Assembly: GCA_003167495.1 (NCBI GenBank)
Contig: PMSX01000329.1
Coordinates: 20,430 to 84,429 of the forward strand
Length of the DNA: 64,000 nucleotides
Direction of reading: 5' to 3'
Source of the DNA: Bryobacterales bacterium
GTDB lineage: Bacteria > Acidobacteriota > Terriglobia > Bryobacterales > Bryobacteraceae
Below the pieces are notes generated by a model, which saw nothing but the letters and a program-made list of their open reading frames with translations, was not told the DNA's origin and ran no database searches. Position 1 is the stretch's first letter. Every line of letters starts with the position of its first letter. Positions 1 through 8,859 of this stretch are shown here, one piece after another. The position numbers were made by a program, and so were the translations under genes.

Positions 1-1
1 C

Positions 2-1033
2 GGCAAGCTCGAAGGCGACCCCAAAGACATGCCGCCCGCGCCCGATTTCCCCGATGGCTGGAAAATCGGCAAACCCGACGCCGTCATCGCTATACCCGAA
101 CAAGTGATTGAGGCCACTGGGCCCGATCAGTACGTTTACATCAACGTGCCCACCAACTTTAAAGAGGACCGCTGGATTGTTGCCGCCGAGCTGCGCCCCG
201 GCAACCGGCGCATTGTCCATCACGCGCACGTTTTCGTCGTCGACCCGCCGGATCCAGCTTCGGCTGGCAAGGCTGCTGAGAAAGACCCGCAAAAGGAATA
301 CGCCCAGTGGCTGCGCATCAAAGAAGGCACCCTCGAACGGGTGCGCCCCGAAGCGCCTGTCATCGATAACGGCTGCTCGGTAGATGACAATGGCACGTTC
401 CCCGGCTCACACACTTCAGATCTCGGCAGCCTGATTAGCTCTTATTTGCCAGGCCGAGCGCCAGACGTTTATCCCGAAGGCACCGCGCGCAAGGTACCCG
501 CTGGCTCAACCGTGAACTTTCAAATACACTACTCGCGCACCACTGGCAAGAGAGAAGTAGATGCCACCAGCGTTGGACTCATTTTCGCCAAAGAACCACC
601 TCGCCAAATCTCACGCCGCATTGATTTATCGAATCAGATGTTCATGATTCCCGCCGGCGACTCCGAACACGCCGTCACTGAGTGCCATACCTTCAACAAA
701 GACATCCTGGTCACCAGCCTCACACCACACATGCACTTGCGCGGTAAATCCATGCGCATCGTGGCCGATCTCCCAAGCGGCGAAAAGAAAACCCTCCTCT
801 ATGTGCCCGCCTATAGCTTCAACTGGCAGATCACGTATCGAGCCGAAGAGCCTATCTTCCTGCCCAAAGGCACGCGCGTGGAAATTCTTGCCGCCTTCGA
901 CAATTCACCCAATAACCCCGTGAATCCCGACTCCACTAAGCCTGTTCGTTGGGGCAGCGCTAGCGAAACCGAAATGATGGATGGCTGGATCGAGTATCTC
1001 GATGCACCTCCCAAAACCGTGGCCGCCCGCTGA
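2..1033 (+). CDS. Copper type II monooxygenase-like protein, C-terminal part (5' end outside window)
   Basis: The frame is open from base 2, so the true start lies upstream and only the last 343 residues are here. The segment resembles the C-terminal part of large acidobacterial exported proteins in which a redoxin or cytochrome c domain precedes a peptidylglycine-monooxygenase-like copper fold. Visible histidine motifs are IVHHAHVFV near the front and PHMHLRGK in the middle, which match the paired copper sites of that fold, and the end reads MMDGWIEYL. The missing N-terminus would show whether a heme motif is present. Family placement is by motif only; the substrate is unknown. A small c-type cytochrome follows directly on the same strand. 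Confidence 0.7.
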   Translation, partial: GKLEGDPKDMPPAPDFPDGWKIGKPDAVIAIPEQVIEATGPDQYVYINVPTNFKEDRWIVAAELRPGNRRIVHHAHVFVVDPPDPASAGKAAEKDPQKEYAQWLRIKEGTLERVRPEAPVIDNGCSVDDNGTFPGSHTSDLGSLISSYLPGRAPDVYPEGTARKVPAGSTVNFQIHYSRTTGKREVDATSVGLIFAKEPPRQISRRIDLSNQMFMIPAGDSEHAVTECHTFNKDILVTSLTPHMHLRGKSMRIVADLPSGEKKTLLYVPAYSFNWQITYRAEEPIFLPKGTRVEILAAFDNSPNNPVNPDSTKPVRWGSASETEMMDGWIEYLDAPPKTVAAR

Positions 1034-1058
1034 CTGAGATGGCCGAGAGAACACATAA

Positions 1059-1134
1059 GAAAAAAAGGGGACATTCCGGGCTCCTACCCGCACTCCCGCG
1101 CAAGACATCAATGCAGGCGTGTCCCCTTTTTTTC
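1059..1134. repeat. REP-like palindromic element, 15-bp perfect inverted repeat
   Basis: Bases 1059-1073 (GAAAAAAAGGGGACA) are perfectly complementary to 1120-1134 (TGTCCCCTTTTTTTC), with 46 bases between. The GGGGACA/TGTCCCC ends flanked by A and T runs resemble the dispersed palindromes that go with REP-associated tyrosine transposases. No transposase lies nearby, so this would be a stand-alone copy. As RNA it could also act as a terminator between the two flanking genes, since the right arm ends in a T run. Only one copy was noticed in the window. Confidence 0.65.
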
Positions 1135-1542
1135 GTTCCGACCTACCTGAAAACCCTCTTCCTCCTTATCGCCGCCATCTTGACCACGCACGCCCAGTCC
1201 CTCGACTACCAAACCTACAAAACAACCGTCGAGCCCATCTTTCTCAAAAAGCGCCCCACTCACGCTCGCTGTGTCGTCTGCCACGCCGGAGCCAACCACG
1301 CTTTCCGCCTGGAGCCACTCGACAAAGGCGCAACCACGTGGAATGAAGATCAATCGCGCAAGAATTTCGAGACAGTCTCGCACTTAGTCAAGCCCGGCGA
1401 GCCGCTGAAAAGCATCCTCCTGATTCAACCCTTGGCCCATTCGGCCGGGGGTGCTGAGTTTCACTCCGGAGGCCGCCAGTTCGCCTCTCAGGATGACCCC
1501 GATTGGCAAGCCATCGCCGACTGGGTAAAAGCTGCCAAATGA
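1111..1542 (+). CDS. Small secreted c-type cytochrome-like protein
   Basis: A 143-residue protein with a hydrophobic N-terminal stretch (about residues 15-29, ending THAQS) that reads as a Sec signal, followed by one heme-binding motif CVVCH at residues 54-58. It is therefore likely an exported single-heme protein of the electron-transfer type, like the short cytochrome-like domains common in Acidobacteria and Planctomycetes. The start is uncertain: ATG 1111 lies inside the REP-like palindrome, and an in-frame ATG at 1039 would add 24 charged residues unlike a signal peptide. No good ribosome binding site is seen before either. The repeat may have displaced the original start. It ends 33 bases before the convergent DUF4230 gene. 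Confidence 0.6.
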   Translation: MQACPLFFVPTYLKTLFLLIAAILTTHAQSLDYQTYKTTVEPIFLKKRPTHARCVVCHAGANHAFRLEPLDKGATTWNEDQSRKNFETVSHLVKPGEPLKSILLIQPLAHSAGGAEFHSGGRQFASQDDPDWQAIADWVKAAK

Positions 1543-1575
1543 CCGAAATGTAGGACGGCGCCTCGCACGGCCGAC

Positions 1576-2166
1576 TCACGTCCCATACGCAAAGTCCGCC
1601 TTCTGCACGCCAAACGCCAGCAAAATACTCCGAATATCCATCTCCGCGTTCCTCCGCGCCTCCCCCAGTATCCCCATTTCCAACGCCGCTTTCTTGATAT
1701 CGTCCAGCGCCTGCATCCTCGCTTTATGCTCTAAATCCAGATCTGGCGTTACCCAGGGCGTCCACCAAGTAATACTGCGGTCCCAAACCTTTGTATACTT
1801 CTCATCCAGATAAGCTTCCTGAATGTGCGGCTGCGGCAACCGAATACTAACAACGCCGCGATTCAAAATAGTCACATCACCAGGCGTCAACTCCGCGAGG
1901 TCAACTCCCGCCAGCACCTTCCCCTGCACCAGGAGAAGAATCGACTCTGTCCCAACTGGCGATTTTTCCTCCTTCATCCCGACCACCTTCTCAATACCGT
2001 ACTTGACTGTCACCAATTCGTTCAACTGACGGATTTCCTTAACAACCGCGGGCGAATCGAGAGCTAGGCGCGGTCTATCTGTTCGAACCACGCGTAGGTA
2101 TACAGCAAGGGCAATCAGAAGACAAACCAGACACGCCGTGGAGAAGACGGCCAAAAACTTCACCAT
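1576..2166 (-). CDS. DUF4230 domain protein
   Basis: A 196-residue protein with one N-terminal membrane segment (about residues 4-24) and a soluble remainder matching the DUF4230 pattern: a region on establishing a parameter (residues around KYGIEKVVG), a central V-Q-G-K-V-L-A-G-V-D-L stretch, and a helical C-terminus rich in charged residues. The function of the family is not known; it is usually a membrane-tethered extracytoplasmic protein. It begins 4 bases after the stop of the upstream beta-propeller gene on the same strand, so the two are probably cotranscribed. Confidence 0.8.
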   Translation of the reverse strand: MVKFLAVFSTACLVCLLIALAVYLRVVRTDRPRLALDSPAVVKEIRQLNELVTVKYGIEKVVGMKEEKSPVGTESILLLVQGKVLAGVDLAELTPGDVTILNRGVVSIRLPQPHIQEAYLDEKYTKVWDRSITWWTPWVTPDLDLEHKARMQALDDIKKAALEMGILGEARRNAEMDIRSILLAFGVQKADFAYGT

Positions 2167-2170
2167 CTTC

Positions 2171-3160
2171 TTACGGTACCGTCACCGTCCCATTTCTCTT
2201 AGGCACCTCACCCACCGCAATCCTCGCCACCTCTTTCATCGCGCGCGTATCCACAGCCGAAACATAATTCTCTCCTGCGTTAGCCACATAAACCAACTTG
2301 CTATCCGGCGTGAAGGTCAACCAATCCGGAGTTGAACCCGTTGCCACGTTGCCCAGCAGTTTCAAGTCAGGCAAAGAATAAACAAAAACGCCACTGGCCA
2401 CCGAACTATCCACCCACAACATCTTCCCGTCCGGCGATACTCCAATCCCATGCGAAGGTGCTCCGCTGTGCGCCGCGCCCCGCCGAGGCTCATCCGGCAA
2501 AGTCACTCGCTGAATCTCCTTATGAGTCTTGAAATCGATCACAACAAACCCATGAAGGCGCGATAGCTGCACAAACATACGCCCAGTCGATCCATCCGCC
2601 GCCTTCTCAAATGCAATCGGCCGCACACCCTCCTCAAAATCGAGGTTCCAAACCACTTGCATGCTGTCCTCATCAATCACTGTGATGCTCTTGCCAACCT
2701 CCGACCCGGCCACCACGAACCTCCCATCCGGCGTCACATAAACGTTATGCGTGTTACCCTTTACGGGAATCGTTTTGAAGTTCTTGAGCGTCTGGGCATC
2801 GATCACATCCACGGCGCCCGGCGCAGTCAAAATCGCTGCAAAAACCCGCTGTCCATCCTTCGAAACCGCGATATTATTCGGATGCCCGCTCAGCGGAACC
2901 TTGTCTACTACGCGACCGTCCCTGGTCTCCACTACCCACACAGTGCTATCGGCCTCGCAAGTGATGTACGCACGCGCACCGTCAGGTGAAAACGCCACAC
3001 CGTGCGCCGCTTCAATGCCTTTGATCGTCATCGCCACCGTGTTGGTAACAGGGTCGATCACATCCAAGTCATCTCCCGCACTATTCGTCTGATAGATACG
3101 CACGGAAGCCGCTAGCAACGGCAACGCCGACAATAAAGCACAACACACCGCTGTTTTCAT
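2171..3160 (-). CDS. Exported YVTN-type beta-propeller protein (YncE-like)
   Basis: From ATG 3160 the protein has 329 residues with a Sec signal (MKTAVCCALLSALPLLAAS). The rest is built of repeated propeller blades with the usual signature, for example FSPDGARAYITCEADSTVWV, VSKDGQRVF, VTPDGRFVVAG, VSPDGKMLWVDSS and FTPDSKLVYVANAGENYVSA. Such proteins act in the periplasm or outside and serve in binding or as quinoprotein-like scaffolds; the specific ligand cannot be told. A longer form starting at 3223 would put 21 basic residues before the signal and is less likely. It precedes the DUF4230 gene by 4 bases. Confidence 0.85.
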   Translation of the reverse strand: MKTAVCCALLSALPLLAASVRIYQTNSAGDDLDVIDPVTNTVAMTIKGIEAAHGVAFSPDGARAYITCEADSTVWVVETRDGRVVDKVPLSGHPNNIAVSKDGQRVFAAILTAPGAVDVIDAQTLKNFKTIPVKGNTHNVYVTPDGRFVVAGSEVGKSITVIDEDSMQVVWNLDFEEGVRPIAFEKAADGSTGRMFVQLSRLHGFVVIDFKTHKEIQRVTLPDEPRRGAAHSGAPSHGIGVSPDGKMLWVDSSVASGVFVYSLPDLKLLGNVATGSTPDWLTFTPDSKLVYVANAGENYVSAVDTRAMKEVARIAVGEVPKRNGTVTVP

Positions 3161-3229
3161 AAACAAACTCTTTCTCCGCCAGTCTATCGCGTTATAGTGG
3201 GGCGGCGCCAAGCGCGGCCTCACCCGTTT

Positions 3230-5947
3230 CTACTCGTGACGCAACGCTCCTAACGGATCAACCCGCGAAGCCCGTCTCGCTGGCCCCAGCCCAGCCAACA
3301 AAGTAACGCAAATCAACAGCGACGCAGTCCCTCCCATTGTGAGTGGGTCAGTGGTCTTCAGTCCGTACAGCATCGACGCGATAAGCCGATCGAGCCAGAA
3401 CGACGCGCCGATTCCTAACGCCAAGCCAAGAATCGCCATCCACAATGCCTCTCGTATCACTGACGCCAGCACTTGTTCCATCCGTGCTCCCAGAGCCATG
3501 CGAATGCCGATTTCTCCCGTCCGCCGTGCCACCGTGTAAGCCATCAGACCATAGATGCCAATGCTAGCCAGCGCCAGCGCGACTAGGCCAAAGCTACTTG
3601 TCAATTGCGCAAAGGTCCGTTCGCTCGACAAACTGGCTTGGATTTTTTGCTCTTGTGTTTGCACGTCAATCAGTGGTAAATCCCGATCAAGCGATTCGAC
3701 GGCCGCTCGCGCTTGGCTCAGCACGCCAAAGGGCTCACCCATCGTACGAATTTCGAAGATCATTCGGCTGGAAAAGTCTCTTTGCTGATAAGGAACAAAG
3801 AACGTCGGCGGGGTTTCGCTGCGTAGATCCGCGTATCTGGTGTCAGCTGCAATACCGACGATCTGCACGGACCCCTCCGCATCCTCATACTCAAATGTCT
3901 CACCGATAGGGTTTTTGTTGGGGAAGAAGCGCCGCACCAGCGCGCGGTTCACAACAGCCACCTTAAGTGACTTTGCACTGTCTTGCACGCTAAAGCCGCG
4001 CCCCGCGAGAATAGGGATTCCCATAGTTTGAAAGAAGTCGGCACCCACACCGTTCGTCTGAACACGCTCATCGTTCTCGTGAACGGGCCTCCCAGATACG
4101 TGAAAGCTCGACCCCGAATGTCCATCGCCAATAAGTGCGATGTTGCTCAGCGTCACCGAACGAACGCCCGGAACCGCCGCGAGCTTTTCTTCCAGTTGCG
4201 CGTAAAGGGAACGCATCAGTACATCGGCATATCGAGCCCGAGGTGGGTTCAACTTGAAAACAAGCATGTGGTCTGACCGGAACCCGAGTGGCGTATCGCT
4301 CAGATTTACCAATGTACGGACAAACAGTCCAGCCCCCATCAGCAGTATGGTAGAGAGCGCTATCTGCAACACGACGAGTGACTGGCCCACTCGAACTTTT
4401 CGTCGGCTCATGGAAGAGTGACTCGCATCCTTTAACGACGTGTTCAAGTCCACGTGCAATGCTTGCCAGATAGGGACTGCACCGAACACCATGCCGGTGA
4501 CGAGAGAAAGTCCCACCGTGAACAAAAGAACGCCCAAATCTAAATCGGCTTTTACGCCGGCCTGATTTGATGAATCGGCAACCAACCCTAAAATGACGTT
4601 TCGACCCAGAAACCCACAAGCCAGGCCAGTCAACCCTCCCATGAGTGAGACCAGTAGACTCTCTGTAAGAAGCTGTCGAAGGATACCCGCGCGTCCTGCT
4701 CCCAAAGCGAGTCGGGTACTGATCTCCCGCTGCCGGCCAGCTCCGCGCGCCAACAGCAGATTCGCCAGATTCACACATGCCAGAAGCAACACCAAACCTG
4801 CCAGCGCAAGCAGTAGATACGATCGCGTTGCATATCCGGCTAAATTGTCCAAGCCTCGATCTCCCGGCTCCAGCCTGAGATGAAATTGGTTCAGGTTCTT
4901 TGCCTCCGGCAGCGTAGCCCTTGCTGTCTGCCGCAGCACCACGTCCAAAGCGGCCTGTGTTTTCGCTTCCGGCACATCCACACGCAAACGGGCTAGAATC
5001 ACGACCCACCAGGATTGGGGGTTATTCAGGAGAGAGTTGCCCCCAGCGCCGATAATTTGTGCACGCGGCGTCAACAACGGCTGCAATGTCAACGGCACAA
5101 AAACGCGCGCCATGGTGCCCATCGTCAAACCAGTGAACTCGGCCGGCGTCACTCCCACAATACTGACGGGCGTTCCATTGAGTGAGACCACCCTGCCCAA
5201 CACGGAGGCCGACCGCCCAAATTTCTCGTTCCAATAGTCTTCGCTAATCACGGCCGCCGGGGCTGATCCAGGGCCGGCGTCGTCAGACTCGGTCAGAGTC
5301 CGCCCCAATATCGGCTGCACTCCCAACGCGCGCAAACCATCGCCACTCACCATCTCCGCAGCAATCAATTCAGGGTGGCCGTCTACCGTCGCAGTCATCT
5401 CCACGTCCTTGAACGCAATCAGGTTTTCGAAGACGTCGCTCTTCTTCCGAAGCTCCTGTAACACCGGATACGAGAACACATTGCTACCCATACCGCCTTC
5501 CTTCGTGCGATAAACATCGCCCCAGACCGGCGGCACTGGCTGTTCAGACCCTTGGCTCACCCACGTCAACATTCTCAGTTGCCGCGGGCTCTTCACGGGC
5601 AGGCTATTCAATAGCACTGTCTTAGCCACCGCGAAGATGGCTATGTTTGCGCCAATTCCGATGGCGAGAGACAGTATGGCAACGAACGCAAATCCTGGAC
5701 TCTTGCCAAGAGTCCTCAGGGCGTAGCGGAGATCTCGGAGAATCATTTGAAAATGCTCCTTCGGGGCGTGATATAAAACACCGGTTATGGCTTCGATCAA
5801 GATCGGAAATCGTTCCCAGAAGTTCACGGCATCGCGGTAGCGATCCGACAGAACCATCGTCATTTCGCGGCCGTACTCATCGCGGAACTCCCCGGGATAA
5901 AGCCACAGAAGAATGCGGAATACCGCAAGATCGGGTTCGCGGGACAT
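3230..5947 (-). CDS. ADOP-family duplicated ABC permease (MacB/FtsX type)
   Basis: A 905-residue membrane protein. The first 80 residues carry the cytosolic segment typical of acidobacterial duplicated orphan permeases (LYPGEFRDEYGREM). Then comes one MacB_PCD domain after the first helix (about 85-105, SLAIGIGANIAIFAVAKTVL), three helices of an FtsX unit (about 375-495), a second periplasmic domain, and a second FtsX unit near the C-terminus (MAYTVARRTGEIGIRMALGA). The family has no ATPase partner in its operon and its substrate is unknown. It starts 2 bases after the stop of the PadR gene, so the regulator and permease form one transcript. Confidence 0.93.
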   Translation of the reverse strand: MSREPDLAVFRILLWLYPGEFRDEYGREMTMVLSDRYRDAVNFWERFPILIEAITGVLYHAPKEHFQMILRDLRYALRTLGKSPGFAFVAILSLAIGIGANIAIFAVAKTVLLNSLPVKSPRQLRMLTWVSQGSEQPVPPVWGDVYRTKEGGMGSNVFSYPVLQELRKKSDVFENLIAFKDVEMTATVDGHPELIAAEMVSGDGLRALGVQPILGRTLTESDDAGPGSAPAAVISEDYWNEKFGRSASVLGRVVSLNGTPVSIVGVTPAEFTGLTMGTMARVFVPLTLQPLLTPRAQIIGAGGNSLLNNPQSWWVVILARLRVDVPEAKTQAALDVVLRQTARATLPEAKNLNQFHLRLEPGDRGLDNLAGYATRSYLLLALAGLVLLLACVNLANLLLARGAGRQREISTRLALGAGRAGILRQLLTESLLVSLMGGLTGLACGFLGRNVILGLVADSSNQAGVKADLDLGVLLFTVGLSLVTGMVFGAVPIWQALHVDLNTSLKDASHSSMSRRKVRVGQSLVVLQIALSTILLMGAGLFVRTLVNLSDTPLGFRSDHMLVFKLNPPRARYADVLMRSLYAQLEEKLAAVPGVRSVTLSNIALIGDGHSGSSFHVSGRPVHENDERVQTNGVGADFFQTMGIPILAGRGFSVQDSAKSLKVAVVNRALVRRFFPNKNPIGETFEYEDAEGSVQIVGIAADTRYADLRSETPPTFFVPYQQRDFSSRMIFEIRTMGEPFGVLSQARAAVESLDRDLPLIDVQTQEQKIQASLSSERTFAQLTSSFGLVALALASIGIYGLMAYTVARRTGEIGIRMALGARMEQVLASVIREALWMAILGLALGIGASFWLDRLIASMLYGLKTTDPLTMGGTASLLICVTLLAGLGPARRASRVDPLGALRHE

Positions 5948-5949
5948 CG

Positions 5950-6327
5950 TTAACCCCTCTTTGGTAATAGTCCAGTGGCTCGCGCGTCTCCAAGTAGCCG
6001 CTCTAAGCGCCGCGCTTCCGCCACCGCCACCTGCCGGCCCAAACGGGTAAGCGCATAATAGCGCCGCCGCTCATCGTCATGCTCAGGATCAGGCCGTTCT
6101 GACAATTCCTGCACAAGGCCCTGCTCCAGCAACCGCTTGATCGACGCGTACAAGCTGCTGGGGCTCAGGCGTAATTTCCCATCGGTACGCTCGGCAACAT
6201 CCTGCATCACGGAGTAACCATGGCGTTCCCTATCCGCCAGCGAAACGAGGATATGGAAAGTGTCTCGATGAAGCGGCAGGAAAGACTCGGGAGTTGGCTC
6301 TTCGTGGATCGGCTGGCGTGGCGGCAT
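5950..6327 (-). CDS. PadR-family transcriptional regulator
   Basis: A 125-residue winged-helix repressor. The PadR signature is plain: FHILVSLADRERHGYSVMQD, LSPSSLYASIKRLLEQGLVQ and DDERRRYYALTRLGRQV, followed by a short C-terminal helix. It probably controls itself and the ADOP permease that follows after 2 bases. A promoter with a perfect 17-base spacer ends 6 bases before the ATG, so the message is predicted to begin at or next to the start codon. The ligand that releases the repressor is unknown. Confidence 0.93.
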   Translation of the reverse strand: MPPRQPIHEEPTPESFLPLHRDTFHILVSLADRERHGYSVMQDVAERTDGKLRLSPSSLYASIKRLLEQGLVQELSERPDPEHDDERRRYYALTRLGRQVAVAEARRLERLLGDARATGLLPKRG

Positions 6328-6362
6328 AAACGCACTATACCAGTTTATGCTATAGCTGTAAA
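6327..6362 (-). promoter_or_regulatory. Promoter of padR-ADOP operon, leaderless, with palindromic operator candidate
   Basis: Read on the minus strand, TTTACA (6362-6357) and TATAGT (6339-6334) are separated by exactly 17 bases, and only 6 bases lie between the -10 box and the ATG at 6327. Transcription would therefore start about at the A of the start codon. The spacer holds the palindrome GCTATAGC (6349-6356), and CTATA/TATAG halves lie at 6335-6339 and 6351-6355, a plausible PadR site covering the promoter. Confidence 0.65.
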
Positions 6363-6652
6363 GGGCATACTCCTGGGATCCCCCGATTCCTTCAGGCCGT
6401 CGGGTATTACAAGGCGACTGAATGCTAATGCACGAATTGCCCGCGTCTATCGTCTAGTATTCCAGCGTAGTCCAACACGAGGCGAAACGGCTGAGTTGCC
6501 AATGGATTTAGCGGCCAGGGCTGTCTGAATAGCGCCGCCTCGTCGGCCGCCGAGCCCGCACGGCCCACGTCGCCGGAAATGTGGTCCACGGCATCATCAC
6601 TCGAGCGGCCCCGGGAACCAAATTCCGTTCCGCTCCGTCTAACAAAGGCACA
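6363..6652. other. Intergenic stretch between padR and efflux operon
   Basis: About 290 bases with no convincing gene. It separates the divergent padR operon from the rightward efflux operon and must hold the latter's promoter, but no clear -35/-10 pair was found. An AAAGG ribosome binding site lies just before the adaptor start at 6653. An in-frame ATG at 6581 exists but the added residues look random. Confidence 0.5.
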
Positions 6653-7618
6653 ATGACCTGGCTTACTCTTTTCACTATGCTGGGCGTTCTGGTCGCGAAC
6701 CCTGCGCCGTCAGGGCTGCGGCCATCCGTCCGCTGCACCGGTCGTACCACAGCCCTTCATTCCCTCATGCTCAAGGTGCCCCGCCAATTCGGTACTGGCG
6801 GGCAACTCACCTTGCTCGAAATTGCCGAAAATGGTTCCCGTGTCAAACCCGGCGAACTTCTTGCCGAGTTCGATTCCACCGACCAACTCAAGCAAGCCCG
6901 CGAAGCTCTGGCAAAATTTGACGACTTCTCGCACCAGGTCGATCAAAAACGCGCCGAACAAAGCAACAGCGCCGAAAAACGCAATTCCGATCTCATTCAA
7001 GCCCAGGCCGACCTCAAAAAAGCCGAGATTGACATCCAAAAAGGCCCCGTTTTAAGCGATTTAGACCAGCAAAAGAATGCCGTCAAACTCGAGGACGCCC
7101 GCGCCCACATAGCCAGTCTGCAGCGTTCCAATCGCTTCCATGAGCAGGCCGAAGCCGCCGACCTTCGCATCCTCGAATTGCAGCGCGACCGCCAGAAGCT
7201 CACTGTCGAACGCCAAAAAGAAAATGCAGCTCTTCTTACACTTCGTTCCACAATCTCCGGCATGGGCGCCCTAGCGAATACTTGGCGCGGCAATTCAATG
7301 GGCCATGCCCACGAAGGCGACACCCTCTTTTCCGGCGAAGATTTGCTCCAGGTTTTCGATCCCTCCACCATGGTCGTCTTGGTCTCCGTCGCCGAACCCG
7401 ATGGCGCTATTTTGAAGCCCGGCTCCAAGGCTACCATTCACCTCGACGCGTTCCCCGACCAAAATTTCACTGCCCATTTCGATTCAGCCAGCCCCGTAGC
7501 CACTTCCGGTTTTGGCAGCTCTGTTAAGTCTTTCACGGCCCGCTTTGTCTTAGATCAAACCGATCCACGCTTGTTACCTGACTTGTCGGTTGCAGCCGAT
7601 ATTGAGGTCGCGCAATAA
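6653..7618 (+). CDS. Efflux periplasmic adaptor (membrane fusion protein), first of three
   Basis: A 321-residue HlyD/RND-type adaptor. After an N-terminal hydrophobic segment (TWLTLFTMLGVLVANPAPSG) it shows a lipoyl half-motif (ENGSRVKPGELLAEFDS), a long alpha-helical hairpin rich in Q, A, K and E (about residues 75-195), then a beta-barrel part (VAEPDGAILKPGSKATIHLDAFPDQ). It would sit in the periplasm and connect the permease to TolC. ATG 6653 is preferred because AAAGG lies 5 bases upstream and the signal begins there. Its stop overlaps the next start by one base (TAATG), which implies coupled translation. It is shorter than the two adaptors that follow. Confidence 0.85.
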   Translation: MTWLTLFTMLGVLVANPAPSGLRPSVRCTGRTTALHSLMLKVPRQFGTGGQLTLLEIAENGSRVKPGELLAEFDSTDQLKQAREALAKFDDFSHQVDQKRAEQSNSAEKRNSDLIQAQADLKKAEIDIQKGPVLSDLDQQKNAVKLEDARAHIASLQRSNRFHEQAEAADLRILELQRDRQKLTVERQKENAALLTLRSTISGMGALANTWRGNSMGHAHEGDTLFSGEDLLQVFDPSTMVVLVSVAEPDGAILKPGSKATIHLDAFPDQNFTAHFDSASPVATSGFGSSVKSFTARFVLDQTDPRLLPDLSVAADIEVAQ

Positions 7619-8859
7619 TGTCGAGAGCGCACTCCCTCTGGCTTCGCCTCGGACTTGTCGTCCTGGTGATCGCCGGAACGGCATTTGCCTGGAAACAATA
7701 CGCCCACCGTCAGCACGACGTTGCAGACGTTCCCACCGCCACAGCGCGGCAGGGCGAATTCGCCGTTATGATCCACTGCCGCGGCGCCCTCACCGCAAGG
7801 CGCTCAGTTCAACTGGCGGCACCGGTGGGCGTGCAGGATCTACAGATTGTGTGGCTCGCGCCTTCTGGCAGCGAAATCAAGGAAGGCGAGCCCGTTATTC
7901 GCTTTGATCAGAGCAAGCTCCAGCAGGAAGTAACCGAAAAACGCGTCGCGCTTCGCCAGGCCCAAGCCACACTCGACCAAGGCGAAGCGCAGGCCCACAT
8001 GCGCGCCGAACAAGACAAAGTTGATGTCTCCTCCGCCCGCTATGACATGGAGAAGGCTCGCCTCGAAGCCTCCAAAAAAGCCATCGTCAGCGCTTCCGAC
8101 GGCCAAAAAAGCGCCATAGATCTTGGCTTGGCCCAGGAGAAAGTCACACTCCAAGTCTCTGGCACCGATCTTCACGCTCAGTCGGATGCCGCGAAAAATG
8201 CCTCCTCGCGCCGTTTGCGTGACGAAGCCCAAGCCGAATTGGCGAGGTCGCTAAAGCGTCTCACACTCATGGAGCTGAAATCTCCTTTGAACGGCGTAGT
8301 CACTTATCTCAATAACCGCTCCCAGGGATGGATGAACGCTCAACCCTTTAAAGCGGGAGATCACGTCGCTTCCGGTGCGGCCATTGCTGAAATCCCAGAC
8401 CTCTCCACCCTTGAGATGGAAAGCAAAGTGGAGGAGACAGACCGCGGCCGAATCACCGAGGGCGATACTGTCCTAGTCCACGTCGATGCTTTTCCAGAAA
8501 AAGTATTCGATGCAAAACTGCTCATTATCTCCCCTCTGACTGAACAGAGTTTCGATGAGTGGCCTCCCGTTTCCACCTTTCGAGCCTTTGCCGAAATCAG
8601 TCCTCCCGACCCGCGGTTGCGGCCAAACATGAACGCTGCGGCGGACATCATCCAGACGAAACTCCCCAACGCCATTAGCATTCCCGCCAGAGCCATTTTC
8701 ACCTCCCAAGGGCAACCCGTCGTTTATGTGAAATCGGACCGTGGCTATGAAAAAACGAAAGTCACTGTGCGCGCTCGTAACACCGACGAAGTCGCAGTTA
8801 ACGGATTGCGAGCGGGAAGCGTCGTAGCGCTCATCGATCCGGAGCTAACAAAGAAATGA
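7618..8859 (+). CDS. Efflux periplasmic adaptor, second of three
   Basis: A 413-residue HlyD-family adaptor with one N-terminal membrane anchor (SLWLRLGLVVLVIAGTAFAW), a lipoyl-like start (VQDLQIVWLAPSGSEIKEGE), a long coiled-coil hairpin (about 90-210), a second lipoyl half (LKSPLNGVVTYLNN) and barrel and membrane-proximal domains (IPARAIFTSQGQPVVYVK). It has the full adaptor architecture of MacA-like proteins. It overlaps both neighbours, by one base upstream and by ATGA downstream. Confidence 0.9.
   Translation: MSRAHSLWLRLGLVVLVIAGTAFAWKQYAHRQHDVADVPTATARQGEFAVMIHCRGALTARRSVQLAAPVGVQDLQIVWLAPSGSEIKEGEPVIRFDQSKLQQEVTEKRVALRQAQATLDQGEAQAHMRAEQDKVDVSSARYDMEKARLEASKKAIVSASDGQKSAIDLGLAQEKVTLQVSGTDLHAQSDAAKNASSRRLRDEAQAELARSLKRLTLMELKSPLNGVVTYLNNRSQGWMNAQPFKAGDHVASGAAIAEIPDLSTLEMESKVEETDRGRITEGDTVLVHVDAFPEKVFDAKLLIISPLTEQSFDEWPPVSTFRAFAEISPPDPRLRPNMNAAADIIQTKLPNAISIPARAIFTSQGQPVVYVKSDRGYEKTKVTVRARNTDEVAVNGLRAGSVVALIDPELTKK

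Noticed and set aside
4068-5009. Frame of 313 residues inside the first ADOP gene
   Set aside because: It runs in another frame of the same strand as the permease and has no recognisable domain.
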